Below are positions 9,462 to 18,017 of a stretch of DNA of 64,000 nucleotides, piece by piece. A program made the translations under genes and the position numbers. Location: contig JANQOZ010000027.1 of NCBI GenBank assembly GCA_028285525.1, forward strand, positions 186,001 through 250,000, given 5' to 3'. Position 1 is the first letter of the stretch; each line of letters opens with the position of its first letter. The DNA is from Lysobacterales bacterium. Lineage in GTDB: Bacteria > Pseudomonadota > Gammaproteobacteria > Xanthomonadales > SZUA-38. The notes beneath the pieces are model-generated. The model was not told where the DNA came from, did no database searches, and saw nothing but the letters and a program-made list of their open reading frames with translations.

Positions 9462-9482
9462 GCCGCGCTGAAGCGCGGCTTT
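9462..9482 (+). terminator. Rho-independent terminator of the DUF1631 gene
   Basis: GCCGCGC (9462-9468), loop TGAA and GCGCGGC (9473-9479) are followed by TTT, five bases after the stop codon. The stem is strong and the T-tract short. Confidence 0.7.
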
Positions 9483-9531
9483 CCCGTGCGCTCACAAGCC
9501 CACCTCGGGTACGGGTGTGAACGCCTGAGCC

Positions 9532-9562
9532 TCAAATTCGACAGCAGCTATCGAGATTCGAG
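9532..9562. promoter_or_regulatory. Copy of the island TAGCTGCT element upstream of MFS 2
   Basis: Read on the minus strand, this segment gives CTCGATAGCTGCTGTCGAA, matching CGCGATAGCTGCTATAAAT at 23333. It lies 65-95 bp before the GTG of the MFS gene at 9627, in a non-coding gap. It is one of five such copies, and operator function is inferred. Confidence 0.45.
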
Positions 9563-9626
9563 ACTGGCGATCTACGCGGGGTTGTAAGAAGCTTGGCCGC
9601 TGCTCGCCGAGAAAAAAGGGTCAAAC

Positions 9627-10880
9627 GTGTCTCAATCTCCGTCTGAAGTGCGCAGGCACTGGGCCATCGTGCTGGCTTGCGGTATCGGCATCGGCGCAGG
9701 CGTTACCGGTATCCCCTTCTACACGCTGGGTCTTTTTATCCAGCCGCTCGGCGCTGAGTTTGAGTGGACGCGGGCCGAGGTGCAGGGCATGTTCACGGTG
9801 TTCAGCATCACCGGCATTCTGGCGGTGCCGTTCATCGGGTGGCTGACCGATAAGTACAGCGTGCGGCGCGTGGTGCTGGGGTCACTGGTAGGTACCGTGA
9901 TCGGCTATCTCTGTCTCGCCTACCTCACGCGCTCGCTCATCACGTTCTATATTTCCGCAGCCATCATTTCGCTGCTGGGCGCGGGCACAACGCCGATCAC
10001 CTGGACCAAAGCGATCAGCGGCTGGTTTGACCGGCAGCGAGGCCTGGCGCTGGGCTTGGCGCTCGCCGGCACCGGCTTTGCCGCCCTCACCGCACCCAAC
10101 TACGTTGCCGCGATCCTCGACCGCTACGACTGGCGAGCCGCCTACCTGGGCCTGGCGCTCATTCCCCTGCTGGCGCTGCCGCTGGTGTATCTGCTGCTGA
10201 AGGAACCACCCGGGAGCAGCGGCGCAACATCCACGGATCAGTCCACAGACAAAAAGCTCACCGGCGTGACCGTCGCGGAGGCGCTTCGCGACTGGCGCCT
10301 CTGGGTGATCTTTGCGTCGTTTTTCCTCCTGTCCGGCGCGATCGGTGGCTCTATCCCCAATCTCGTGCCGCTGCTGATGGACGCGTCCATGGAGCGCAGC
10401 GAGGCGGCCGGGATCGTCGGTTTGATCGGCGTTGCGGTGATCGCCGGACGCGTGGTGGTCGGCTACTGTATCGACCGGTTCTGGGCGCCCGGCGTGGCCG
10501 CGATTGTCCAGTCAGCGCCCGTACTGTCTGCCCTGATCCTGCTGCAGCCCGAGCTTTCGGTGCCGCTCGTAACGGTGGCGGTTGTGCTGATCGGCTTTGC
10601 CGCGGGGGCGGAGTTCGACCTGATCGCCTACCTCATCGGCCGCTATTTCGGTCTGCGTCACTACGCAAAAATCTACACGGTGCCCTACATCGGCTTCGCC
10701 GTCTCAGCCGGCCTTGCGCCAACGTTTTTCGGCTACCTGTTTGATATCCAGGGCAGCTACGACCTGGTGATGCAGATCTGCGCCGGCCTGTTCGGCAGCG
10801 GTGCGCTGCTGCTGCTGACGCTCGGGCGCTATCCGTCGTTCGACTCCTCCTCCGGGGACGAGCCGGCGACCGCTCAGTAA
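9627..10880 (+). CDS. MFS transporter, monocarboxylate/oxalate-formate type
   Basis: 417 residues, GTG start with AAAAGGG seven bases upstream. It has twelve hydrophobic segments and the layout of the MCT/OFA branch: GIGAGVTGIPFYTLGLFIQP in helix 1, then a loop of about 30 polar residues between the two six-helix halves (about 195-220). Expected cargo is an organic acid or other small anion. The last 7 bp overlap the convergent aldehyde dehydrogenase gene. It is the second of four MFS genes in the island and is preceded by an island regulatory element, so it likely moves a pathway substrate or product. Confidence 0.9.
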   Translation: MSQSPSEVRRHWAIVLACGIGIGAGVTGIPFYTLGLFIQPLGAEFEWTRAEVQGMFTVFSITGILAVPFIGWLTDKYSVRRVVLGSLVGTVIGYLCLAYLTRSLITFYISAAIISLLGAGTTPITWTKAISGWFDRQRGLALGLALAGTGFAALTAPNYVAAILDRYDWRAAYLGLALIPLLALPLVYLLLKEPPGSSGATSTDQSTDKKLTGVTVAEALRDWRLWVIFASFFLLSGAIGGSIPNLVPLLMDASMERSEAAGIVGLIGVAVIAGRVVVGYCIDRFWAPGVAAIVQSAPVLSALILLQPELSVPLVTVAVVLIGFAAGAEFDLIAYLIGRYFGLRHYAKIYTVPYIGFAVSAGLAPTFFGYLFDIQGSYDLVMQICAGLFGSGALLLLTLGRYPSFDSSSGDEPATAQ

Positions 10881-12391
10881 AACGCGGTGACGGTCTTGGT
10901 CTCCAGGAACGAATCCAGACCCTCAACCCCGAACTCGCGCCCCAGGCCGGATTGCTTGACGCCACCAAACGGCGCGCGGGGATCGACAAAACCGTGCGAG
11001 TTGATCCCGACGATCCCCGCCTGAAAACGCCGCACCATCGTGTGGGCCAGCTTCAGGTTGTTGGTCCACACGCTGGCCGCCAGCCCGTAGCGCGTCTCGT
11101 TGGCCATCTGCGTGACGCTGTCGAGGTCCTTTTCGTCAAACGGAACCGACAGCAGCACCGGTCCGAACACCTCCTCGCGGGCGATCTCCAGGCGCGTGTC
11201 GGGGTGGAAGAGCAGCGTCGGGTGATAGTGAAATCCGCCGGTATCGAGCTCATGACCGCCCAGGAGCACCTCAGCCCCCTCCCGGCGGGCACCGTCGACA
11301 AGCCCGGTGACCCGTGAGCGCTGCTCGCGCGTGATGAGCGGCCCCATCTGAGTCTGATGATCGAGGGCGCTGCCGATGGTGACCGAACCCATCGCGGCGG
11401 CCAGCTTCTCGTTGAGTTTATCGATGACCGTTTTGTCGACGAAAACGCGCGAAGGACACATGCAGAACTGCCCGGCGCTGAACACCCCCATCATCACCAG
11501 GAACTGCACGGCGCTGTCGATATCAGCGTCGCTCATCACCACAAACGCCGACTTGCCGCCAAGCTCGAGGGTCATCCTTTTCAGGCTGCCGGCCCCGTCT
11601 CGCATAATGCTCTGACCGACCGCCGTCGAGCCGGTAAAGGTGATCTTGTCGACGTCCGGATGCTGAGCCAGCGCCCGACCGGCCGTGGCGCCATCGCCGG
11701 TCACCACGTTAATGGCACCGGGCGGCAGCCCCGCCTCCTCGAACAGGCGAGCCAGATAAACCGCCGTCAGGGGCGCCTGCTCAGCCGGCTTGATCACAAT
11801 CGTGCAGCCGGCAGCCAGCGCCGGCGCCACCTTGTTGATAAAGAACGATCCAGGCGCGTTCCAGGGCAGGATTGCACCGACAACACCCAGCGGCTCTCTC
11901 AGCGTGTAGATCGAGCTTTCGCGACCGGTGAAATCCCAGCTTGCCGGTGACGCCAACGTTTCACCTGAAATGCGGCGAGGCGCCCCGGCAAAGTACTCCA
12001 GCGCGTCGATCCAGCTGTCGACCATCTGGCCACCGGTGAGGCTCACCGGCGTTCCGATATCCATCGTTTCCAGACAGGCCAGGAAATCTCGCTGCCCGTC
12101 CACCAGTTCGGCCATCTTGAGCAGTACGGCGCTGCGGGCCCGCGCGTCGCGGCGGGACCAGTCTTCTTCAAAACAGCGCCGCGCGGCGGCGACGGCTCGA
12201 TCGATATCGTCCGTTCCGGCGGCGGGAACCATACCGAGCCGCTGCGCGGTTGACGGGTTGAGCGATTCGATCAGGGCGTCAGGGCCGCGGTCCTGGACGG
12301 GATCGACCCACTGGCCATCGACAAAGAACTGATGGGGTGCCGAGGCGAAGGCCTCCACGGCTTCAACGGTCGCAGGCGAGATAGCGTTCAT
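10874..12391 (-). CDS. NAD(P)+-dependent aldehyde dehydrogenase
   Basis: 505 residues, full-length ALDH superfamily. It shows the N-terminal Rossmann segment (ILPWNAPGSFFINKVAPAL, about 175), the general base in ELGGKSA (Glu near 277) and the catalytic Cys in AGQFCMCPSR (about 310), plus the C-terminal PFGGVKQSGLGREFG bridge element. It oxidises an aldehyde to the acid in the cytoplasm. The subfamily is closest to betaine/aromatic aldehyde dehydrogenases; the exact substrate is unknown. It is transcribed alone or after the DUF1838 gene; the terminator at 12444-12482 separates them, so it probably has its own promoter or depends on read-through. Confidence 0.95.
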   Translation of the reverse strand: MNAISPATVEAVEAFASAPHQFFVDGQWVDPVQDRGPDALIESLNPSTAQRLGMVPAAGTDDIDRAVAAARRCFEEDWSRRDARARSAVLLKMAELVDGQRDFLACLETMDIGTPVSLTGGQMVDSWIDALEYFAGAPRRISGETLASPASWDFTGRESSIYTLREPLGVVGAILPWNAPGSFFINKVAPALAAGCTIVIKPAEQAPLTAVYLARLFEEAGLPPGAINVVTGDGATAGRALAQHPDVDKITFTGSTAVGQSIMRDGAGSLKRMTLELGGKSAFVVMSDADIDSAVQFLVMMGVFSAGQFCMCPSRVFVDKTVIDKLNEKLAAAMGSVTIGSALDHQTQMGPLITREQRSRVTGLVDGARREGAEVLLGGHELDTGGFHYHPTLLFHPDTRLEIAREEVFGPVLLSVPFDEKDLDSVTQMANETRYGLAASVWTNNLKLAHTMVRRFQAGIVGINSHGFVDPRAPFGGVKQSGLGREFGVEGLDSFLETKTVTAFY

Positions 12392-12443
12392 GGTGATACC
12401 GAATGCGGCTCAGGTGCCGCGGCAGCCGATTGGACGGCTGAAA

Positions 12444-12482
12444 TAAAAAGCCGACCCGCCCGGCAGTTCGGGCGGATCGGCC
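12444..12482 (-). terminator. Rho-independent terminator of the DUF1838 gene
   Basis: On the minus strand GCCGATCCGCCCG pairs with CGGGCGGGTCGGC (one mismatch) around a 6-nt loop, followed by TTTTTATTT. It is 20 bp after the DUF1838 stop and is one of the strongest terminators in the window. Confidence 0.92.
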
Positions 12483-12502
12483 TGATGAGCCTGGACTGAG
12501 CG

Positions 12503-13513
12503 CTAGCCTTTGACCGGCGCGGGCGTCTGCTCGCGGGCATAGTTCTCCAGGCTGGACAGGCTGGGATCGACCCACGTGTCCGGCGCATCGAAAAACTTCG
12601 GGTAGTGCTTCTTGCCGTACGCCATGACCTTGGGTGAGACCATGTCGTGGCTGCTGAAGCCACCCATCGTGCCCTGGTAGTAGATGTGGCCGGGCGCCTG
12701 CCCCATCAGCATCCAGGGGAGCCACGGCGTAATCCGTCCCCAGCTCCCGGAGTAGTTCACAGATTGGACGCTCTCGTCTTCGATGTCCTCGCGGCGAATC
12801 ACGTAGCGGAACATCTCTGAGACGCGGTTCATCTTGCCGGACGACTCGCGCGGCCATTTGTCGGGCTGCAGCGCTGACGGGTAAAAAAGATGAATGTCGG
12901 ACGCCAGCGTCACCGTGTTCGACTCGGTGAGTTTCCACGGCAGGATGAACGGAATGTCGGGTCGCTTCTCCTTGTTCAGACCACCGTAGTCGGGCGGCTG
13001 AAAGAAGACCTTTCGAATCAGGTGATTGAACGGGTCGTTGGCAACGTGCACGACCTTCACCGTCTCGTTCGTGTACGGGTTGGTGTATTCCTCCAGCACT
13101 TCGCCCGTCGCAAGGTCGGTATAGAAGACCGTTTCGCGCAGGAGCTTCTGGTAGGTGCCGTCGCCGTTGTCGATGAGCCGGGCCGCGGAGTAGCCCTCGA
13201 AGCCCATCAGCGGGCGGATCGCCTCACCGTCGACAACGCCGTGGACCACGCCGCTGTACCAGCCGTGTTTCTGTGACTTGAAGTCCATGTGGCCGGCCAG
13301 CCGGGCATAGGCGTCGCGGTTCCACTCGGGATCGCGGTACTGTGGGCCGAGCCGTTCATCAAACTTCGGGCCGCCGATGGACGGCGCTGCCGCCGCCGGC
13401 GTGGGCTTCAGGCCGAGCGCGGCGCCGCCGAGCAGCGCACCGCCCGCGATCATCCCCGCACCCAGAAAGTGGCGGCGGTCAAAATTGGTTTCAGATTCTT
13501 TCGGTTTGCTCAC
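12503..13513 (-). CDS. DUF1838 family protein with Tat signal
   Basis: 336 residues from a GTG at 13513, chosen because AGGAG lies seven bases upstream; a longer frame to a TTG at 13549 is less likely. The N-terminus carries a twin-arginine signal (FDRRHFLGAGMI) followed by an Ala/Gly-rich hydrophobic stretch and an AAAAP cleavage region. The body fits DUF1838, with YQKLLRETVFYTDLATGEVL and NPYTNETVKVVHVANDPFNH. This family has no assigned reaction that I know of; such exported proteins are frequent in catabolic islands of sphingomonads and marine gammaproteobacteria. It is divergent from methyltransferase 2 and shares its control region, so it likely belongs to the same regulon. Confidence 0.85.
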   Translation of the reverse strand: MSKPKESETNFDRRHFLGAGMIAGGALLGGAALGLKPTPAAAAPSIGGPKFDERLGPQYRDPEWNRDAYARLAGHMDFKSQKHGWYSGVVHGVVDGEAIRPLMGFEGYSAARLIDNGDGTYQKLLRETVFYTDLATGEVLEEYTNPYTNETVKVVHVANDPFNHLIRKVFFQPPDYGGLNKEKRPDIPFILPWKLTESNTVTLASDIHLFYPSALQPDKWPRESSGKMNRVSEMFRYVIRREDIEDESVQSVNYSGSWGRITPWLPWMLMGQAPGHIYYQGTMGGFSSHDMVSPKVMAYGKKHYPKFFDAPDTWVDPSLSSLENYAREQTPAPVKG

Positions 13514-13578
13514 GACGTGTCTCCTGCATGCCTCTTTGGCAGCGCTCAAGTATCAGCGCTGGGCCTGAGGGCCACAAT

Positions 13579-13606
13579 TCAATTTTGCTATAGCTGCTTT
13601 ACCATA
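13579..13606. promoter_or_regulatory. Island regulatory element between DUF1838 and methyltransferase 2
   Basis: TCAATTTTGCTATAGCTGCT (13579-13598) matches TCAATTTCGCGATAGCTGCT at 23327 in 18 of 20 positions, and shares TTGCTATAGC with 16914. It lies 66 bp before the divergent DUF1838 start and about 75 bp before the methyltransferase 2 start. The core TATAGC-T-GCTTTA is nearly palindromic. Confidence 0.6.
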
Positions 13607-13674
13607 TTCCGCGGTAGCAATAAGCGCCCCAATATTGCCCAATAGCGTCAGCGTACTGAGTTAGGAGATTCGCC

Positions 13675-14892
13675 ATGCTCAACATCTTTCAGCAACAACC
13701 TCATCCGGCACTGCCGGAAGCCAGCCACGATGAGAAATCCCGCCAGGAGTTTTCCAAGAGCCTGCGCCAGTTTGTGCAGGGTCAGCTGCTTCCCGGACTG
13801 GCACCCGTCTTCCAGCGGCAGCAGAAAAAGTTTGTCGACGAGCACGGCCGAGAGCCCAAGGATCGGCGTGAGGTCCGTAAATTTATGGTGCAGGACCCCT
13901 ACTTCCAGACGTACGCCAGCACCAACCGATGCGCGCAGGAGCTGCTTTGGGAGTCCGTGCTGACCAGCATCGAACGGCAGCAGCCTTCCCTGAACGAAAC
14001 GGCGGCCCAGCTTTCGGCCAAAAACGGCGCGCCGCTCGTCGTCGATCCGGAGATGGAGGTGCCTCGTTACGTAACGGGGATCGACATTCACTGCATGCCG
14101 GGCGGCTACGCGGGCCGGGCAGCGGAGGACGACATCAGCACGGCCGCGCTCTACGACCGGGGCGTCTACCTCTACGCGATGGGCTACGTCGGGCCGATGA
14201 ACGACGACATGGGTCGCTCGGTGTGCAACTACGTCACGCGCAACATGCCGGACTTCAAGCCGACCCGCATCCTCGATATGGGATGCACGGTCGGTCACTC
14301 CACCCTGCCTTACAAAGAATACTTTCCGGACGCGGAGGTGATCGGCATCGACGTTGCGGGCCCACAGGTGCAGTACGCCCACGCGCGGGCCGGCGGCATG
14401 GGGATGGACGTCAGTTTTCAGCAGCGCGACGCGGCGGACACGGGCTTTGAGCCCGGCAGCTTCGACCTGATCGTCAGCCACATCCTGCTGCATGAAACCT
14501 CGAGCAAGGCCATGCCGGCGATTTTCAAAGAATGCTATCGCCTCCTGAAGCCGGGCGGCCTCATGATTCACGCCGACCTGCCGCCGTTCGACCACAGCGA
14601 TCTGTTTTCGGAGTTCATCCTGGACAACGAGACGCACTACAACAACGAGCCGTTCTGGGGGCCGATGCGCGATATGGATCAGATCCAGCTGGCGGTTAAC
14701 GCCGGCTTTGATCAGGAACAGGTGCGCTTCGATACGGCACCGATGGCGGTGCTGGAATTTGCCGCCGCTCACGCGGAGGGCTACAGCGAAGAAGCGGCCA
14801 GTGAAGTCGCCGACCGAGACTTCGAGGCCGGCGAGTTTGCTCCCGGCGGCGGCTGGGAAGTGCTGATCGGCCACAAGCAGGCAGACGCATGA
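13675..14892 (+). CDS. Class I SAM-dependent methyltransferase (copy 2)
   Basis: 405 residues, ATG with AGGAG seven bases upstream. It has the same architecture as the protein at 5477: HDEKSRQEF at the N-terminus, HGREP near 59, IDIH...PGGY near 136, SAM motif I ILDMGCTVGHS near 201, GIDVAGP, and FDLIVSHILLHETSS near 263-275. The C-terminal extension of about 60 residues (EFAAAHAEGYSEEAAS...) is longer than in copy 1. It is coupled by an ATGA overlap to its partner gene and then to an FAD oxidase gene, so three polypeptides are likely made in fixed ratio. The conserved D-I-H and L-H-E histidines flanking the SAM pocket are candidates for acceptor or metal binding (inference). Confidence 0.9.
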   Translation: MLNIFQQQPHPALPEASHDEKSRQEFSKSLRQFVQGQLLPGLAPVFQRQQKKFVDEHGREPKDRREVRKFMVQDPYFQTYASTNRCAQELLWESVLTSIERQQPSLNETAAQLSAKNGAPLVVDPEMEVPRYVTGIDIHCMPGGYAGRAAEDDISTAALYDRGVYLYAMGYVGPMNDDMGRSVCNYVTRNMPDFKPTRILDMGCTVGHSTLPYKEYFPDAEVIGIDVAGPQVQYAHARAGGMGMDVSFQQRDAADTGFEPGSFDLIVSHILLHETSSKAMPAIFKECYRLLKPGGLMIHADLPPFDHSDLFSEFILDNETHYNNEPFWGPMRDMDQIQLAVNAGFDQEQVRFDTAPMAVLEFAAAHAEGYSEEAASEVADRDFEAGEFAPGGGWEVLIGHKQADA

Positions 14893-15233
14893 GCGGCATG
14901 CGACGTTATCCAAAGGGCGCCCGCCCGCAGTTTTACGATGATCCGGCGATGGATCAGGCCATGTCGATGATTATGGTTCTGGCCAGCGAGGTCAGCGTGC
15001 TAAGGGACCGGCTCGACACCTTCGAACGCCTGAGCGCGGCCGGCGCGGGCCCCAGCCGAGAAGAGGTTGAGGCCTACGAGCCCGACGAAGCCTGCCTGAA
15101 CGAACGCGAGGCAGCGCGCCAGGAGTTTTTCCAGCGCCTGTACTTCGTCGCCAACAAGCGAGCGCAGGAAGTCGCGGAGGCTGACAACTCCCAGCGCTAT
15201 CAGGCGGTCTTGAAGGACACCGAGGAAAATTGA
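14889..15233 (+). CDS. Small helical partner protein of methyltransferase 2
   Basis: 114 residues, ATGA overlap with the methyltransferase stop. It aligns without large gaps to the 6586 protein: YPKGARPQFYDDPAMDQ versus SPKGIQPRYFDDPATDQ, then LASEVSVLRDRLDTFER versus LASELSVTRDRLDALER, then EPDEA versus RPDQA. The central segment (about 25-50) has heptad-like spacing suited to a helical hairpin or coiled coil. There is no signal peptide or catalytic motif. Its stop overlaps the TTG start of the FAD oxidase by four bases. Most likely a structural or activating subunit of the methyltransferase. Confidence 0.87.
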   Translation: MSGMRRYPKGARPQFYDDPAMDQAMSMIMVLASEVSVLRDRLDTFERLSAAGAGPSREEVEAYEPDEACLNEREAARQEFFQRLYFVANKRAQEVAEADNSQRYQAVLKDTEEN

Positions 15234-16882
15234 GCGCCGCCGACGCGGCCAGCGCTGACGCTGCGGTCGTCGAACCGGCGGCCGCGCGCGGCGAGGACTC
15301 CCAAGGCCACGTCAGGGAAGCGATCAGCGACCTTCGCCGCCTGCTCGGCGAGCGCGGGGTGCTGACCGACCCCGAGACGCTGGCCGTGTACGGCACCGAC
15401 ATTTTTGGCCCGCTCGAGCCACCTGCCGCGGTCCTGCGACCGGAGACCACAGAGCAGGCGGCCAAGGCGGTGCGGCGCTGTCTCGACGCCGGCCTGGCCA
15501 TCAACGCGCGAGGCGCCGGCGCTTCGTACACACACTCGCACGTGCCCGCGACGACCCGAGCGGTGGTGCTCGACTGCACGGAACTCGACCGCATCATCGC
15601 GATCGACGAAGCGGACATGACGGTGACGGTCGAGCCCGGCGTCACCTGGAAAGCGCTGGACGATGCGCTGGCGCAGCGGGGTCTGCGGACGCCTTTCTGG
15701 GGTCCGTATTCAGGCCTCAAGTCCACCGTTGGAGGAGCGCTATCCCAGCACGCCATCAGCCTCGGCTCCGGTCTCTATGACGCCTCCAACAGCGTCGTCA
15801 CGGGGCTGAAGGTCATTACCGGCCGCGGCGAAATCATTGACACCGGCGCCACCGCCAGCCGGTTCTACCGCACCTGCGGCCCGGACCTTACCGGCCTGTT
15901 CACCGGTGATTCGGGCGCGTTTGGCGTGAAGCTGGAGGCAACGCTGCGGCTGATCCGGCGTCCCTCCCACGTCGAGGGAAGCTGTTTCGTTTATCCGAAG
16001 TTCGCGGATATGGCGCAGGCCATGATGGAGGCGGCGCGCGAAAATCTGGCCAGCGAGATTATGGCGATCGATCCGCAGCTCCAGCAGGGCCAGCTCGGAT
16101 CCATCGACAGCAGCGCAGCGCTCGGCGCCGCGAAAGCCATTTTCCGCAGCTCGCCGGGAGTCTGGTCGGGCCTGCGGGCCGTCCTGACCGCCGCAACCCG
16201 GGGGCGCTCGGCGCTCAACTCATCCGGGTACCTGGTCAACTACATCACCGAAGGACGGTCTGCCGGCGAGGCGCGCTTCAAGCTCGACTCGATCCGCCAG
16301 ACCGTGGGTCGAGGCGGCGTGGAGGTGGCCAACACGCTCGCGCTGGCGCTGCGCGCGATGCCCTTTCGGCCGTTTACGCCGGTACTGGGGCCCAAAGGTG
16401 AGCGCTGGCTCCCAATGCATTGCGTGCTGCCGTTCAGCCAGGTGCAGCCCTTTCACCAGGCGCTGACGGCGTTTTACGACAAGCATGCGGCCGCCATGGC
16501 TGAACACCGGGTCCATATCGCAACCATGTTCGTTACGGTCAGCAGCACCGGCTTCGTCTACGAGCCAACGTTTTACTGGCAGGACAGCCAGCACGCCGCG
16601 CACCTGGATCTCGTCCCCGAGGAGCACCGCCAGCAGCTGCCGACGTATCCCGCCAACCCAGAAGCTCGGTCGTTTGTGCGAACCATGAAGAAACAGATGA
16701 TCGAGCTGATGCAGGCGCATGGCGCGACGCACTACCAGCTCGGCAAATCTTACCCGTTCATGTCGACCCGGGAACCCGGCGCCGGCAGTCTTCTTAAGAC
16801 GCTGAAGCGCGAGTTCGACCCCCATAACCTGATGAACCCCGGCGTGCTGGAATTTCCTGGCTCTGAGCCGATGGTCGGCTAG
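15230..16882 (+). CDS. FAD-linked oxidase, VAO/PCMH superfamily
   Basis: 550 residues from a TTG start at 15230 (GAGGAAAA just upstream, 4-bp overlap with the preceding gene). The FAD-binding PCMH domain (about 55-235) shows AINARGAGASYTHSH, VEPGVTWKAL, STVGGALSQHA and FTGDSGAFGVKLEATLRL. The C-terminal cap ends with FDPHNLMNPGVLEFPG, as in vanillyl-alcohol oxidase, eugenol oxidase and 4-cresol dehydrogenase flavosubunits, which are of similar length. A phenolic or other hydride-donating substrate is therefore plausible, though D-lactate/glycolate-type relatives cannot be excluded. Coupled to a methyltransferase pair, it probably oxidises the methyltransferase product or precursor. Confidence 0.88.
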   Translation: MSAADAASADAAVVEPAAARGEDSQGHVREAISDLRRLLGERGVLTDPETLAVYGTDIFGPLEPPAAVLRPETTEQAAKAVRRCLDAGLAINARGAGASYTHSHVPATTRAVVLDCTELDRIIAIDEADMTVTVEPGVTWKALDDALAQRGLRTPFWGPYSGLKSTVGGALSQHAISLGSGLYDASNSVVTGLKVITGRGEIIDTGATASRFYRTCGPDLTGLFTGDSGAFGVKLEATLRLIRRPSHVEGSCFVYPKFADMAQAMMEAARENLASEIMAIDPQLQQGQLGSIDSSAALGAAKAIFRSSPGVWSGLRAVLTAATRGRSALNSSGYLVNYITEGRSAGEARFKLDSIRQTVGRGGVEVANTLALALRAMPFRPFTPVLGPKGERWLPMHCVLPFSQVQPFHQALTAFYDKHAAAMAEHRVHIATMFVTVSSTGFVYEPTFYWQDSQHAAHLDLVPEEHRQQLPTYPANPEARSFVRTMKKQMIELMQAHGATHYQLGKSYPFMSTREPGAGSLLKTLKREFDPHNLMNPGVLEFPGSEPMVG

Positions 16883-16907
16883 AGACAGGCTTCAGACCGC
16901 AGATCTG

Positions 16908-16934
16908 TTCGATTTGCTATAGCAGTTTTGCCAG
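16908..16934. promoter_or_regulatory. Island regulatory element upstream of the hydrolase lipoprotein
   Basis: TTCGATTTGCTATAGCAGTT (16908-16927) contains a perfect GCTATAGC palindrome (16916-16923). It aligns with 13581-13606 through TTGCTATAGC-x-G and the following CCA-x-ATT. It lies 26 bp after the FAD oxidase stop and about 80 bp before the hydrolase start. Confidence 0.55.
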
Positions 16935-17004
16935 ATTGCGTTAGGTGCGTGGCACCTTCCTGATGCAGACTTGTCGGTCGGCAATCAGTCCCTCGGAGAT
17001 CAGC

Positions 17005-17985
17005 GTGCACTCTGTGAACCGGATAACACCGAATCGCTCTGGCAATCGCCCCGGCAATCGGCCTGGCAATCGCCTCGCGTCGCTCCTGCTCGCAGGCCTG
17101 GCGGTCGTCCTGCTCAGCGCCTGTGCCACCGTCCCGGACTGCAGCCCAACAGCGCTGCCGGTGAGCAGCACCGAACTCACGCTGACCCATTTAGACGGGC
17201 GCGAAGCCCGCTTCACGCTCTGGCAGCCAGACCAGGCGGGAACCTATCCCGTTATGGTTTTCTCTCACGGCGCCTACGCTGCGCCCGAACGCTACGACGC
17301 CCTGCTCGGCCCGCTGGCCGCGATGGGTTTTGTTGTTGCCGCCCCGCTTCACATCGACTCGGAGCTCATCGCCACCGATCCGCCGCCGCCACCCGCCCAG
17401 GTCTGGCGCACTCGGAAAGAAGATTTCGCACGGCTGCTGGAGGCACCACCGGAATTGGTTGAGGCGCTGGGGCCGGGCATCAGCTTGAGCGATGAAAAAA
17501 TTGCCGCCGGCCACTCCTACGGAGCCTTCGGCGCCCAGGTAGCCGCCGGCGCGGCGGCGGTTGGAGATCCACCCGGACAGGTGGAGCGGGGGGTCAAGGC
17601 CGTGCTGGCGTTTTCGCCGCCGGGGCTGCTGCCGGGGTTTATCGAGCCAAACGCCTGGGATCAGCTGGCGCGACCCCAGCTGCTGCTGACCGGCACCAGC
17701 GACGTGCTGCCGGGGTTTATCGACGACTGGCGGGCCCACGCCGCCGCCTATCGACAGGCGCCGGCGGGCGATCAGTGGCTCTGGGCCGGCGAGGGCGTCG
17801 ACCACTATTTTGGCAACGTCTTTGGCCGTCTGGACCGTGAAGCCCCCGACCAGCGGCCACAGTTTGATGAAGCGCTGGCCGTGAGTCAGCGTTTCCTCGC
17901 CGCGTATACTTCCAGCCCCCTGGCGGTCTGCAGCGATCCGCTGAGCACCGGCTCCACCGCGCTGGCGAGCATTGAGCAACGATGA
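17005..17985 (+). CDS. Alpha/beta-hydrolase lipoprotein (dienelactone-hydrolase/esterase type)
   Basis: 326 residues from a GTG at 17005 (GGAG six bases upstream; a longer frame to 16945 exists). A basic N-terminus with a 12-bp tandem repeat is followed by a hydrophobic stretch and the lipobox LLSAC, so it is predicted to be lipid-anchored. The alpha/beta-hydrolase elements are VMVFSHGAY (oxyanion loop), the nucleophile elbow GHSYGA, the acid in TGTSDVLPG and His in GVDHYFGN. It resembles chlorophyllase/platelet-activating-factor-acetylhydrolase-like esterases. Its stop is overlapped by a possible start of the next gene (ATGA at 17982), so it forms a unit with the double serine hydrolase; both are envelope hydrolases. 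Substrate unknown. Confidence 0.85.
   Translation: MHSVNRITPNRSGNRPGNRPGNRLASLLLAGLAVVLLSACATVPDCSPTALPVSSTELTLTHLDGREARFTLWQPDQAGTYPVMVFSHGAYAAPERYDALLGPLAAMGFVVAAPLHIDSELIATDPPPPPAQVWRTRKEDFARLLEAPPELVEALGPGISLSDEKIAAGHSYGAFGAQVAAGAAAVGDPPGQVERGVKAVLAFSPPGLLPGFIEPNAWDQLARPQLLLTGTSDVLPGFIDDWRAHAAAYRQAPAGDQWLWAGEGVDHYFGNVFGRLDREAPDQRPQFDEALAVSQRFLAAYTSSPLAVCSDPLSTGSTALASIEQR
17039..17074 (+). repeat. Three 12-bp tandem repeats in a signal-peptide region
   Basis: CTGGCAATCGCC, CCGGCAATCGGC and CTGGCAATCGCC stand head to tail. They encode Gly-Asn-Arg-Pro repeats in the basic region before the hydrophobic core of the hydrolase signal peptide. In-frame slippage would change positive charge without shifting the frame. 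Confidence 0.8.
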
Positions 17986-18017
17986 TTTCCTCCTTACCAA
18001 AAATTGACGAGAACACC

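Noticed and set aside
7262-9535. 757-codon open frame on the minus strand
   Set aside because: It is antisense to the DUF1631 gene along its whole length; it has no ribosome site or known domain, and the plus-strand protein matches a real family.
13648-14913. 421-codon minus-strand frame over methyltransferase 2
   Set aside because: Shadow of the plus-strand gene; the sequence is low in recognisable motifs and rich in Arg/His/Val typical of antisense frames in GC-rich DNA.
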